Shown one piece after another: positions 52,076 through 60,566 of a stretch of 61,460 bases of DNA (its first letter is position 1; each line of letters opens with the position of its first letter). The translations under genes were made by a program, and so were the position numbers. The notes beneath the pieces were generated by a model, which saw only the letters and a program-made list of their open reading frames with translations, did not search any database and had not been told where the DNA came from. Source of the stretch: Oscillospiraceae bacterium (GTDB lineage: Bacteria > Bacillota > Clostridia > Oscillospirales > CAG-272); NCBI GenBank assembly GCA_015063685.1, contig SVTR01000017.1, positions 1-61,460 on the forward strand. Reading direction: 5' to 3'.

Positions 52076-52990
52076 TCAATCAAAGCCTTTGGGAATAAAC
52101 GTACCGTCAGCCACGTTGGACTTGCCGTCGCAGTTGACCAGATTGCCTTCGCATCTGTAATAGATGCGCGCGGTTTCGGACACGGTCACCGACGTCAGCG
52201 CCTGGATGGCGTCGTCAGCGCAGACCACCGAGATCTCGGCCTGTCCGTTGATCAGAATCACGCCTTCGCCTTCGCTGATGCCATCGCTCTTGATACCGTC
52301 GTCGGCACGGAGGATATCCAGCTTGGCGGTATCTGTCACCGTCACGCTTCCCTCGCCCTTCACGGCGTTATTGACGGCATTGACGGTCACCTTACCCGAC
52401 TTCATCACGATATCGTTGTTGCAACCGATGCCGTTGTTGTAATTGGCGTTGACCACCAGCGTACCCGCGCCGCGGAAGGTAATATCATCCGCCGCATAGA
52501 TGCAAGCGTTGGGCTTGGTCTCGCCGGGGACATCATATACATAGGTGGCGGCATCCGAAAGGGTCGAGGTTTTGCCCTCGGGAACCTCTACGAACACACA
52601 CCCCGCGTTCTGAACGTACAAGGCAGCAGAGTCGGGGCTTTGGATGGTCAGCTCATCCATGATGAGGGTAACGTGCTCCGTATCAGCCACACTGACCTGT
52701 AGCCGTCCCGTATATTCACCTGTCAAGCGGTACACACCGGACTTGATAATAATGATGTTATCGCCGTCTTTGGCCACCGCACCGCCGCGATCCGCAAGGC
52801 AGGTGGTTCCCTCAAAGGTGAGGTTATAGTCGATCGCGTCCTCGGGAGTGGACACGATCCCCGCGTCTGCGTGATCGTGATCCTCATGATAGAGGGTGTC
52901 GGAGCAAGACGCAAGGCTTGCAAGCACCGTCAGGCCGGACATCAGGAGCGCTATCCATGCCGTATACTTTTTTAAACGCTTCAATGTCAT
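52076..52990 (-). CDS. Cthe_2159-type carbohydrate-binding beta-helix lipoprotein (copy B)
   Basis: 304 residues from ATG at 52990. Lipobox LASC (Cys-29), a short His/Asp-rich linker (YHEDHDHADAG) that could bind metal, then the same beta-helix domain (DDITFRGAGTLVVNANYNNG, CNNDIVMKSGKVTVN, GEGSVTVTDTAKLDI, ADDGIKSDG) as the neighbouring copy. It lacks the long stalk. An in-frame ATG 14 codons upstream would add a non-signal-like N-terminus. Ends about 75 nt before copy A. Confidence 0.83.
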   Translation of the reverse strand: MTLKRLKKYTAWIALLMSGLTVLASLASCSDTLYHEDHDHADAGIVSTPEDAIDYNLTFEGTTCLADRGGAVAKDGDNIIIIKSGVYRLTGEYTGRLQVSVADTEHVTLIMDELTIQSPDSAALYVQNAGCVFVEVPEGKTSTLSDAATYVYDVPGETKPNACIYAADDITFRGAGTLVVNANYNNGIGCNNDIVMKSGKVTVNAVNNAVKGEGSVTVTDTAKLDILRADDGIKSDGISEGEGVILINGQAEISVVCADDAIQALTSVTVSETARIYYRCEGNLVNCDGKSNVADGTFIPKGFD

Positions 52991-53143
52991 AACGATTTCC
53001 ACACTCTGTCGAAGGCCGACAGATCCTTTCATCGTTCGTTGGAATGAGGGAGAATTGAGTTCCTGACTCCCATAGTTTACTGGATGAATGTGTATTTCGT
53101 GTGAATATATACAGACTTTTTCATTAATATTTTGCAGATTTCA

Positions 53144-53743
53144 TCAAGGCTCGTCGGGGAAAGGCACGAAGGGCAGCTCAATGACGCCGTCGTCATTGGT
53201 CTCCAGTCCTTCAAAGGGAGGCAGTGTGATCTCGGGCTCGGGTTCGGGCTCCGTCTCCTCGGGTTGGGGCCCCGCGGGAGGTCCGTCCACCTCCTCGGGG
53301 GTTTCGGCCTCCTGCGTATCACCCTCGGGGGTAACAGGATCCTCTGCCTTCGTTTCCTCGGGATCTACGGGTTGATTTTCTTCGTTGGAGGAGGAACCGT
53401 CTTCATCCTCTGCGGGCTTAGTCTCGTCGGAAGGCTCCTTGTTTTCTTCAGCCTCAGACCCCTTTTCGGGATCATTGGCTACGGGAGCTGACCCCTTTTC
53501 ATCGGTGTCATCGGAAGGGGCGGGCGCCTTTTCGGTTTCCTCGCCATTGGCGTTCTGCGTCGTGATTTCAGGTCCGCTCTCGCCGTTTTCAGCCTTCGTC
53601 GCGGATTCTCCGGAGATGCTTTCGGTGGTATTTACGGTAGTTCCGTCAGTATTCTCAGACGTGCCGTTGCCGCCGCAAGCCACCATGGATGCTGTCAGAA
53701 GGCCTGCCACAGCAAGGATCCAAATTTTTTTTGTGTTCATCAT
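53144..53743 (-). CDS. Stalk-only acidic lipoprotein
   Basis: 199 residues. Lipobox MVAC (Cys-23), then an almost wholly disordered, acidic Pro/Glu/Thr/Asp-rich chain with no recognisable domain, ending ELPFVPFPDEP. It resembles the stalks of neighbouring lipoproteins without their binding domain. Whether it is a truncated relative or a functional spacer is unclear. Starts 21 nt after the ABC exporter gene; AAGAGGATGAT precedes the start. Confidence 0.7.
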   Translation of the reverse strand: MMNTKKIWILAVAGLLTASMVACGGNGTSENTDGTTVNTTESISGESATKAENGESGPEITTQNANGEETEKAPAPSDDTDEKGSAPVANDPEKGSEAEENKEPSDETKPAEDEDGSSSNEENQPVDPEETKAEDPVTPEGDTQEAETPEEVDGPPAGPQPEETEPEPEPEITLPPFEGLETNDDGVIELPFVPFPDEP

Positions 53744-53764
53744 ATCATCCTCTTGATAAAATTT

Positions 53765-55480
53765 TTATGCTTTGAACTGGAGGTTGTAAAGCTCGGTGTA
53801 TATGCCGCCGTGGGCCATGAGGGTTTCGTGATCCCCCTGCTCCATGATCTTGCCATCGGCGATGACCGCGATCTCGTCGGCGTTCTTGATGGTGGACAAG
53901 CGGTGCGCTACCACAATGGTGGTGCGCCCCTTGCAGAGCTCGTCCAGAGCCTCTTGAATGAGGATCTCGGTGGTATTATCCAAGGCGCTGGTAGCCTCGT
54001 CCAAAATGAGAATGGGGGGATTTTTCAGAAACACCCGGGCAATGGACAGTCTTTGCTTCTGCCCGCCCGACAGACGCACGCCACGCTCACCGATCTGGGT
54101 GTCGTAACCGTGCTCCAGGGACATGATATAGTCGTGGATATTGGCCGACTTGGCCGCCCGCTCGATCTCCTCCTGGGTGGCATCCAGCTTGCCATACAGG
54201 ATATTATCCCGTATACTGGCATTGAACAGATAAATATCCTGCTGAACAATACCGATATTGCGGCGGACCGAGTCCATGGTCACCGTGTGGAGCTCCTTAC
54301 CGTCGATAAAGATCTCGCCGTCCTCACAATCGTAAAAATGTGGGATGAGGTGACAGATGGTGGTCTTGCCACCACCCGACGGGCCGACCAGGGCAAAGGT
54401 CTGTCCCTTTTTGATGGTGAGGTTCACATGATCCAGCACCGGCTTGCCGTCCTCGTAGCCGTAGGTCACGTTTTTCAGCTCAATATTACCCTCCACAGCG
54501 CCGATATCCACGGCGTCGGGGGCATCCTTTTCGGGATGGGTATCCATGATCTCCACAAAGCGTTCAAAGCCGGTCACGCCGTTCTGATACTGCTCCATGA
54601 AATTGACCAGGGTCATAACGGGGGTCACGAACAGGCCCACCGAGGTAACGAAGGCGGTATAATCCCCCAATTTCTCAATGTACCCGTTGTAAAGGAACAG
54701 GCCGCCGGCAATGAGCACCACCACGTTGAATACGTCTGTAACGAAGGTGGTGGCCGAGTGGAACTGTCCCATGGCTTTATAGGCCTCCCGACGGGATTCC
54801 ACAAACATTTCGTTGCCTTCCTCGAACTTTTCCTTTTCCTTCTCCGCGTTGGTAAAGGCTTTGGTCACACGGATGCCCGAGATACTGCTCTCCAGGGAGG
54901 CGTTGATCTGAGCGATGGACTGGCGGCTCTTCTGGAAGGCGGCTCTCATGCGCTTGCGGAGCACCAGGGAGATCATGATAAGGAAGGGCACGCAGGCGAA
55001 GATGATGAGGGTCAGCCACAGGTTGATGGTGGACAGGTAGGCAAAGGACACTATGACCGAAATACCTGAGATCAGCAGATTTTCGGGGCCGTGGTGCGCC
55101 AGCTCACTGATGTCCATGAGGTCGTTGGTCATGCGGGACATGATCTTACCCGTCTCATGGTTATCGTAAAAGCTGTACGGCAGCTTTTGCAGGTGATTGA
55201 ACATATCCGATCTCATTTCGGCCTGCATCCGCACGCCCATGACGTGACCGTAGTATTGAATAAAAAAGTTGAGGAACATCCGCACGAGATACAGCCCTAA
55301 CAGACAGCACCCGAAGGCAATGATGAGGGCATATGCCTCGTTGGGGATAAAATCATTGAGCATTTTTCTCGTGATCATGGGATAGACAATACCGATGAGG
55401 GCTACAAACAAGGAAGCCAGCATATCCATGACAAAGATCTTCATGTGGGGCTTATAATAAGCCGCAAACCGTTTCAGCAT
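53765..55480 (-). CDS. ABC exporter half-transporter (fused permease-ATPase)
   Basis: 571 residues. Six-helix type IV (ABC exporter) membrane domain (about 15-310), then an ATPase with Walker A GPSGGGKTT (about 365), signature LSGGQKQR, Walker B ILILDEATSALD and the H-loop AHRLSTI. Homodimeric lipid, peptide or drug export is typical; substrate unknown. ATG at 55480 follows AAGGAGTG. It cannot serve the CUT1 permeases, which need a separate sugar-type ATPase. Probably heads the run of lipoprotein genes downstream. Confidence 0.93.
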   Translation of the reverse strand: MLKRFAAYYKPHMKIFVMDMLASLFVALIGIVYPMITRKMLNDFIPNEAYALIIAFGCCLLGLYLVRMFLNFFIQYYGHVMGVRMQAEMRSDMFNHLQKLPYSFYDNHETGKIMSRMTNDLMDISELAHHGPENLLISGISVIVSFAYLSTINLWLTLIIFACVPFLIMISLVLRKRMRAAFQKSRQSIAQINASLESSISGIRVTKAFTNAEKEKEKFEEGNEMFVESRREAYKAMGQFHSATTFVTDVFNVVVLIAGGLFLYNGYIEKLGDYTAFVTSVGLFVTPVMTLVNFMEQYQNGVTGFERFVEIMDTHPEKDAPDAVDIGAVEGNIELKNVTYGYEDGKPVLDHVNLTIKKGQTFALVGPSGGGKTTICHLIPHFYDCEDGEIFIDGKELHTVTMDSVRRNIGIVQQDIYLFNASIRDNILYGKLDATQEEIERAAKSANIHDYIMSLEHGYDTQIGERGVRLSGGQKQRLSIARVFLKNPPILILDEATSALDNTTEILIQEALDELCKGRTTIVVAHRLSTIKNADEIAVIADGKIMEQGDHETLMAHGGIYTELYNLQFKA

Positions 55481-55502
55481 GACATCACTCCTTATCTTAT
55501 GT

Positions 55503-55531
55503 ATTGTACCACGGCAAGGGAATTTTGTCAA
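55503..55531 (-). promoter_or_regulatory. Promoter of the ABC exporter operon
   Basis: Minus strand: TTGACA (55526-55531), 17-nt spacer, TACAAT (55503-55508). Confidence 0.85.
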
Positions 55532-55543
55532 GTGCTACAATAC

Positions 55544-55583
55544 AAAAACGAAGATCTCCAAAATGGCGGAGATCCTCGTTTTT
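55544..55583 (-). terminator. Terminator of the met operon
   Basis: 16-bp stem with one mismatch (55544-55559 with 55568-55583), A and T runs on both flanks. Confidence 0.9.
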
Positions 55584-55589
55584 CAGCAT

Positions 55590-58022
55590 TTATAGTTTCA
55601 TAGAAGCATATACTTCCTCGGCGTATCGTACGCCTTCCATGGCGTCCTTGGCATAGTGATCCGCGCCGATGGCATCGGCATATTCCCGATTGAGCACCGC
55701 GCCGCCCACCACGATCTTACACCATGGAGCGTTGGCGCGAAGCTGCTTGATGGTCTCCTCCATGGCAGGGACGGTGGTGGTCATAAGGGCACTCAGGGCG
55801 GCGATGGGCGCGCGGGTCCCCACAACCTTCTCCACGATCATTTCGGGCGCTACGTCACGGCCCAGATCGATGACGTCAAAGCCGTAATTCTCCAGGAGAA
55901 GCTTGACAATATTCTTGCCGATATCGTGAATATCACCCTTGACGGTGGCAAGTATCACGGTCAGCTTGCTCTCGCTTTCGGTCTGTCCCGCCTTTACCGC
56001 CGCCTTGACACGTTCAAAGGCCGCCGAGGACGCCTCGGCACTGATGAGCAGCTGGGGCAGGTATACCTTCCCCGTCTCAAAGCCCTTCCCTACCCGATCC
56101 AGGGCGGGGATGATATGGGCCTGCACCACGTCCATGGGCGCCATATGGGCAAGCAGCTCGTCGGTCAGCTCAGACGCGCGGGTACGCAGACCCTTGACAA
56201 TGGCGTCCTGAAGCTGTGACTCTCCCGCCGACAAGGAGATCTTGGGTACAGTAGTGGCCGGTGCTGCGGGCGCCGTAGCAGGGGCTTCCGCGGATTCCGC
56301 GAAGGCGATATATCCCGCGAAGTTTTCGTCCTTACCCGACAAAGCCAGATAGGTACGGTACGCCTTTTGCATCTCCCTTGAGAAGGGATTCATGATAGCC
56401 GCCGACAGTCCCCGATCCAAGGCCATGGCGAAAAAGGTGCCGTTGATCAGATCACGGGCGGGCAGACCGAAGGACACGTTGGACACACCCAAAGAGGTGT
56501 GGCAGCCCAACTCCTCACGGATGAGGGCCAGGGCGCGCAGGGTCTCGGTAGCCGCTTGGGGATCGGCGCTGACAGTCATGGCCAAGGTGTCGAAAACAAT
56601 ATCCTTTTTGTCGATGCCGTAGGTCTCTGCCGTGGCAAGGATGCGACGGGCAATGTCCAACCGTCCCTCGGCCGTGGCGGGAATGCCTTTTTCGTCCAGC
56701 GTCAGGGCGATCACCACACCGCCATACTTTTTGACCAAGGGGAAGATAGCCGCCATGCTCTCTGCCTTGCCGTTGACCGAATTGACCAGCGCCTTGCCGT
56801 TGTATCTCCGCAGAGCGGCTTCCATAGCCACAGGATCAGAGGTGTCCAACTGGAGAGGCAGGTCACACACGGCTTGCAGCTCACAGACCACCTCGGTCAG
56901 CATCCGGGGCTCGTCGATCTCAGGGAGTCCCACGTTGACGTCCAGGATGTGCGCACCGGCTTCCGCCTGGGTCAATCCTTCGTTCAGGAGATAGCTCATA
57001 TCCTGCGCCCGCAGGGCTTCCTTCAGCTTTTTCTTGCCTGTGGGATTGATGCGCTCACCGATGAGAATGGGCCCATCCTCAAAGGTGACGGCATGGGTAT
57101 AAGAGGACACCACCGTGCGCTGTTTGGAGATCACGGGGGCGGCTATGAGTCCCATCTCATCAACCGCGCGTCGGAGTGCCGCAATATAATCGGGGGTGGT
57201 GCCGCAACAACCGCCGGCAATACGCACACCGTCGTGGATCAGCAAGGCCACGTCACGGGCAAAAGCCTCGGGAGACACGTCATATACAGTCTTCCCATCC
57301 ACCACCGCAGGCAGACCCGCGTTGGGCTTCAGCAAAACAGGCACCGAGGCATAGGCCAGGTATTCCGTCACCACGCCCCGAAGAGCCTCAGGGCCTAAAG
57401 AGCAATTGACGCCGATGGCGTCTGCCCCCATGCCCTCCAGCATGGCCACCATGGCGGCGGCATCCGCTCCCGTCATCAGCTTTCCGTCAGCCCCGTAAGC
57501 ATTGGAAACAAACACCGGCAGATGGGGCGCCGTTTCTTTGGCAGCCAGAAGAGCGGCCTTGGTCTCATAGCTGTCGTTCATGGTCTCGATCATGATGAGA
57601 TCCACACCGCAGGCGGCGCCGATGCGCACCGTCTCCGCAAAGGCCGCTACGGCCTCCTCAAAATCCAAGGTGCCCAAAGGCTTGAGCAGCTTTCCCGTAG
57701 GGCCGATATCAAGGGCAATGAATTTCTCCTCTGCCCCCTCAGCCTCATGGCGGGCGCGCTTGGCGTTCTCTACGGCGGCAGGGATGATCTTTGCCAGCTC
57801 TTCCTTGGAAAAATGGAACAGATTGGCGCCGAAGGTATTGGTATTGACCACGTTGGCGCCTGCGTTGTAATAGGCTTTATGGATGTCCGTGATGGCCTCG
57901 GGATGGGTGAGGTTCCACATTTCCGGATGCTCTCCGGCGGTGAGCCCACGTCCTTGCAGCAGGGTTCCCATGCCTCCGTCGAGATACAGGAGGTGGGATT
58001 TCATATATTCCATCAATTTCAT
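55590..58022 (-). CDS. metH: Cobalamin-dependent methionine synthase, short form without reactivation domain
   Basis: 810 residues. Homocysteine methyltransferase barrel (about 1-285, zinc Cys in GVNCSLGPE and GGCCGT), pterin/DHPS barrel (about 310-570: ILIGERINPTGKKKLKEAL, DVNVGLPEID), B12 cap (about 600-680) and cobalamin-binding domain with GDIHDIGKNIVKLLLENYGFDVIDLG. The C-terminal AdoMet-binding reactivation domain of the 1200-residue enzyme is missing, as in many Firmicutes. Transfers methyl from methyl-THF to homocysteine. Starts 11 nt after metF. Confidence 0.95.
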   Translation of the reverse strand: MKLMEYMKSHLLYLDGGMGTLLQGRGLTAGEHPEMWNLTHPEAITDIHKAYYNAGANVVNTNTFGANLFHFSKEELAKIIPAAVENAKRARHEAEGAEEKFIALDIGPTGKLLKPLGTLDFEEAVAAFAETVRIGAACGVDLIMIETMNDSYETKAALLAAKETAPHLPVFVSNAYGADGKLMTGADAAAMVAMLEGMGADAIGVNCSLGPEALRGVVTEYLAYASVPVLLKPNAGLPAVVDGKTVYDVSPEAFARDVALLIHDGVRIAGGCCGTTPDYIAALRRAVDEMGLIAAPVISKQRTVVSSYTHAVTFEDGPILIGERINPTGKKKLKEALRAQDMSYLLNEGLTQAEAGAHILDVNVGLPEIDEPRMLTEVVCELQAVCDLPLQLDTSDPVAMEAALRRYNGKALVNSVNGKAESMAAIFPLVKKYGGVVIALTLDEKGIPATAEGRLDIARRILATAETYGIDKKDIVFDTLAMTVSADPQAATETLRALALIREELGCHTSLGVSNVSFGLPARDLINGTFFAMALDRGLSAAIMNPFSREMQKAYRTYLALSGKDENFAGYIAFAESAEAPATAPAAPATTVPKISLSAGESQLQDAIVKGLRTRASELTDELLAHMAPMDVVQAHIIPALDRVGKGFETGKVYLPQLLISAEASSAAFERVKAAVKAGQTESESKLTVILATVKGDIHDIGKNIVKLLLENYGFDVIDLGRDVAPEMIVEKVVGTRAPIAALSALMTTTVPAMEETIKQLRANAPWCKIVVGGAVLNREYADAIGADHYAKDAMEGVRYAEEVYASMKL

Positions 58023-58033
58023 ATGCAGTACCC

Positions 58034-58909
58034 TTATCCCAAAATATCCGAAAGATTCCTTTGGATGGCCGCCGCCACGTCGGGCTTGTTCATGGAATAC
58101 ACGTGAACGTTTTTGATGCCGTTGGCAAAAAGATCAATGATCTGGTCGGTGGCGTAGGCGATACCCGCCTGCTTCATGGCGGCAGGAGAGGTGCCGAATT
58201 TATCCACCAAAGATTTGAACCGCTGGGGCATGAAGGAGCCCGACAGCTTGATAGCCCGCTCCACCTGGTTTCCGTTGGTGATGGGCATGATACCGGGGAT
58301 AATGGGCACCGTAATGCCTGCCTCGCGGATCTTGTAAAGGAAGTTATACAGAAGGTTATTGTCGAAAAACATCTGGGTCGTGAGGAAATCACATCCAGCG
58401 TCCACCTTTTCCTTGAGGTATCGGATATCTTCATGCTGGTTCGGGCTTTCGGGATGGATCTCGGGGTAGCAGGCGCCGCCGATGCAGAAGTCAGCCCCAC
58501 AGGCCTTGAGCTCGCGTACCAATTCAATGGCGTGCTGATAATCCCAATGGCTGCGGTCAGCGCCCTCCAGCTCCTTGGGAATATCACCGCGCAAAGCCAT
58601 GACATTTTCAATCCCCGCCTCACGGATCTCAGCGATCTTTTGACGGACAGTCTCCTTGGTAGAGGAAACACAGGTCAGGTGCGCCAGGGTGGGCACACCA
58701 TGGCTGGCCTTGATGTTGCGGGCGATATCCAAGGTATACCGACTGGTGCCGCCGCCTGCGCCATAGGTCACGCTCATGAAGGAGGGGCGCAGCTTGGCGA
58801 TCTCCTCGGTGGCATGCCTGACACTTTCAAAGGCGGTATCCGTTTTGGGAGGAAACACCTCAAAGGAAAGCATCAGCTTATCCTGATCAAGTATTTTCGT
58901 TAGCTTCAT
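58034..58909 (-). CDS. metF: 5,10-methylenetetrahydrofolate reductase
   Basis: 291 residues, the standard bacterial catalytic domain. FAD barrel with FEVFPPKTD (catalytic Glu), SVTYGAGGGTSRYTLDIA, HLTCVSSTKE, NVMALRGDIP and DFLTTQMFFDN. Produces 5-methyl-THF, the donor for the metH product downstream. AGAAGGTG precedes the ATG. Confidence 0.96.
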   Translation of the reverse strand: MKLTKILDQDKLMLSFEVFPPKTDTAFESVRHATEEIAKLRPSFMSVTYGAGGGTSRYTLDIARNIKASHGVPTLAHLTCVSSTKETVRQKIAEIREAGIENVMALRGDIPKELEGADRSHWDYQHAIELVRELKACGADFCIGGACYPEIHPESPNQHEDIRYLKEKVDAGCDFLTTQMFFDNNLLYNFLYKIREAGITVPIIPGIMPITNGNQVERAIKLSGSFMPQRFKSLVDKFGTSPAAMKQAGIAYATDQIIDLFANGIKNVHVYSMNKPDVAAAIQRNLSDILG

Positions 58910-58938
58910 ATATTTTCACCTTCTTTAGGCTGATTTTA

Positions 58939-60315
58939 TCACAAGCATCCTACAATTTCCCGTGCCACGTGAACACCGCTGGCGGAGGCATGGGACAGAG
59001 AGTGGGTGATACCGCTACCGTCACCAATGACGTACAGCCCTCGATGGGCAGTCTCCAGGTGCTCGTCCACGGCCACCTCCATGTTGTAGAACTTGACCTC
59101 CACGCCGTAAAGCAGGGTGTCGTCATTGGCGGTGCCGGGGGCGATCTTGTCCAAGGCATAGATCATCTCAATGATGCCGTCCAGGATACGCTTGGGCAGA
59201 ACCAGGCTCAGGTCTCCGGGGGTGGCGTTGAGGGTGGGGGTGATGAAGGCTTCGTCAATACGGGACTGGGTAGAGCGCTGGCCGCGGATAAGGTCTCCGA
59301 AACGCTGCATGATCACTCCGCCGCCCAGCATGTTGCTCAGTCGGGCGATGGATTCGCCATAGCCGTTGGAATCCTTGAAGGGCTCGGAGAAATGCTTGGC
59401 CACCAGCAGGGCGAAGTTGGTGTTTTCGGTCTGCTTGGCGGGATCCTCATAGCTATGGCCGTTGACGGTGATGATACCGCCCGTATTCTCGTTGACCACA
59501 GCGCCGCGGGGATTCATACAGAAGGTACGCACTTTGTCCTCGTATTTGGGGGTGCGGTAGACGATCTTGCTCTCGTACAGCTCATCTGTGATATGGGAAA
59601 AGACCTCGGCGGGAAGCTCTACGCGCACGCCGATATCCACACGGTTGGATTTGGAGGGAATGCCCATTTCGTGGCATACCTTCTCCATCCATTTGCTTCC
59701 GCTTCGCCCCACGGAAATGACGCACTTGTCGCAATCGTATTCACCGTCCCGGCAGAAGATGCGGTAACCGCCCTCCAGGGCCGATACCGACTCTACGGGC
59801 GTATCAAAATAGAAGGTCACCTTGTCCTTCAGCTCGTTGTAGAGGTTTTCCAGCACTACGTAGTTGATATCTGTGCCCAAATGGCGCACAGAGGCATCCA
59901 AAAGGTGCAGATCGTTCTGCACGCAGAGGGTCTTGAACTTGGTACCGGCGGTGGTGTAGAGCTTGGTGCCCTCACCGCCGTAAGCCATATTGATATCATC
60001 CACATATTTCATGAGATCCAAGGCTTGCTTTTTACCGATATACTCGTGCAGCGTGCCGCCGAAATCGTTGGTGATATTATATTTACCGTCGGAAAAAGCT
60101 CCCGCGCCGCCAAAGCCGCTCATGATGGAACAGCTCTTGCAGCCGATGCAGGATTTGATCTTTACACCGTCAATGGGGCACTTGCGCTTTTGCAGGGCAT
60201 GGCCTGCCTCGAAAACAGCCACCTTCAGGGTGGGATTCAATTTGGTCAGCTCATAGGCGGAGAAAATACCACCGGGGCCTGCACCGATAATAATAACGTC
60301 ATATTTCATAAGCAT
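58939..60315 (-). CDS. COG2509-type FAD-dependent oxidoreductase with cysteine cluster
   Basis: 458 residues. N-terminal FAD-binding GxGxxG (VIIIGAGPGGIFSAYELTK), followed by CPIDGVKIKSCIGCKSCSI with four Cys that could hold a redox or Fe-S centre, GFGGAGAFSDGKYN, and the C-terminal LYVIGDGSGITHSLSHA. Matches the uncharacterised flavin dehydrogenase family COG2509. ATG at 60315 follows AAAGGAG. It precedes metF by 29 nt; function and electron partner unknown. Confidence 0.88.
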   Translation of the reverse strand: MLMKYDVIIIGAGPGGIFSAYELTKLNPTLKVAVFEAGHALQKRKCPIDGVKIKSCIGCKSCSIMSGFGGAGAFSDGKYNITNDFGGTLHEYIGKKQALDLMKYVDDINMAYGGEGTKLYTTAGTKFKTLCVQNDLHLLDASVRHLGTDINYVVLENLYNELKDKVTFYFDTPVESVSALEGGYRIFCRDGEYDCDKCVISVGRSGSKWMEKVCHEMGIPSKSNRVDIGVRVELPAEVFSHITDELYESKIVYRTPKYEDKVRTFCMNPRGAVVNENTGGIITVNGHSYEDPAKQTENTNFALLVAKHFSEPFKDSNGYGESIARLSNMLGGGVIMQRFGDLIRGQRSTQSRIDEAFITPTLNATPGDLSLVLPKRILDGIIEMIYALDKIAPGTANDDTLLYGVEVKFYNMEVAVDEHLETAHRGLYVIGDGSGITHSLSHASASGVHVAREIVGCL

Positions 60316-60345
60316 AAGGATACTCCTTTCAGTTGCTTCGGCATC

Positions 60346-60374
60346 ATTATAACACACTTTTTCATAAAAAGCAA
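60346..60374 (-). promoter_or_regulatory. Promoter of the flavoprotein-metF-metH operon
   Basis: Minus strand: TTGCTT (60369-60374), 17-nt spacer, TATAAT (60346-60351). No SAM or B12 riboswitch fits between it and the start. Confidence 0.78.
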
Positions 60375-60422
60375 GAGGATTATGGTGTTCCGCGCAACAT
60401 CTCATTTCCCTGCCGTATCCCC

Positions 60423-60451
60423 TTGTCAAAATCCCGGATCTGTGCTATACT
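60423..60451 (+). promoter_or_regulatory. Promoter of alr
   Basis: TTGTCA (60423-60428), 17-nt spacer, TATACT (60446-60451). A hairpin (60491-60498 with 60507-60514, TATGACGG arms) lies in the leader. Confidence 0.75.
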
Positions 60452-60566
60452 TATTCTATAGGGCATCTCTAAAAACTCATCGCACGGCGATATGACGGTG
60501 CTTTTTCCGTCATACGTCACAAAATTCTTTCGCATAGGGTCAAAAGAAAATCCAAGGAGCCGCCAC

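Noticed and set aside
53765..55480. ABC exporter ATPase as the missing energy source for the sugar permeases
   Set aside because: Its ATPase is fused to exporter-type helices; CUT1 permeases require a stand-alone MsmK/UgpC-type ATPase.
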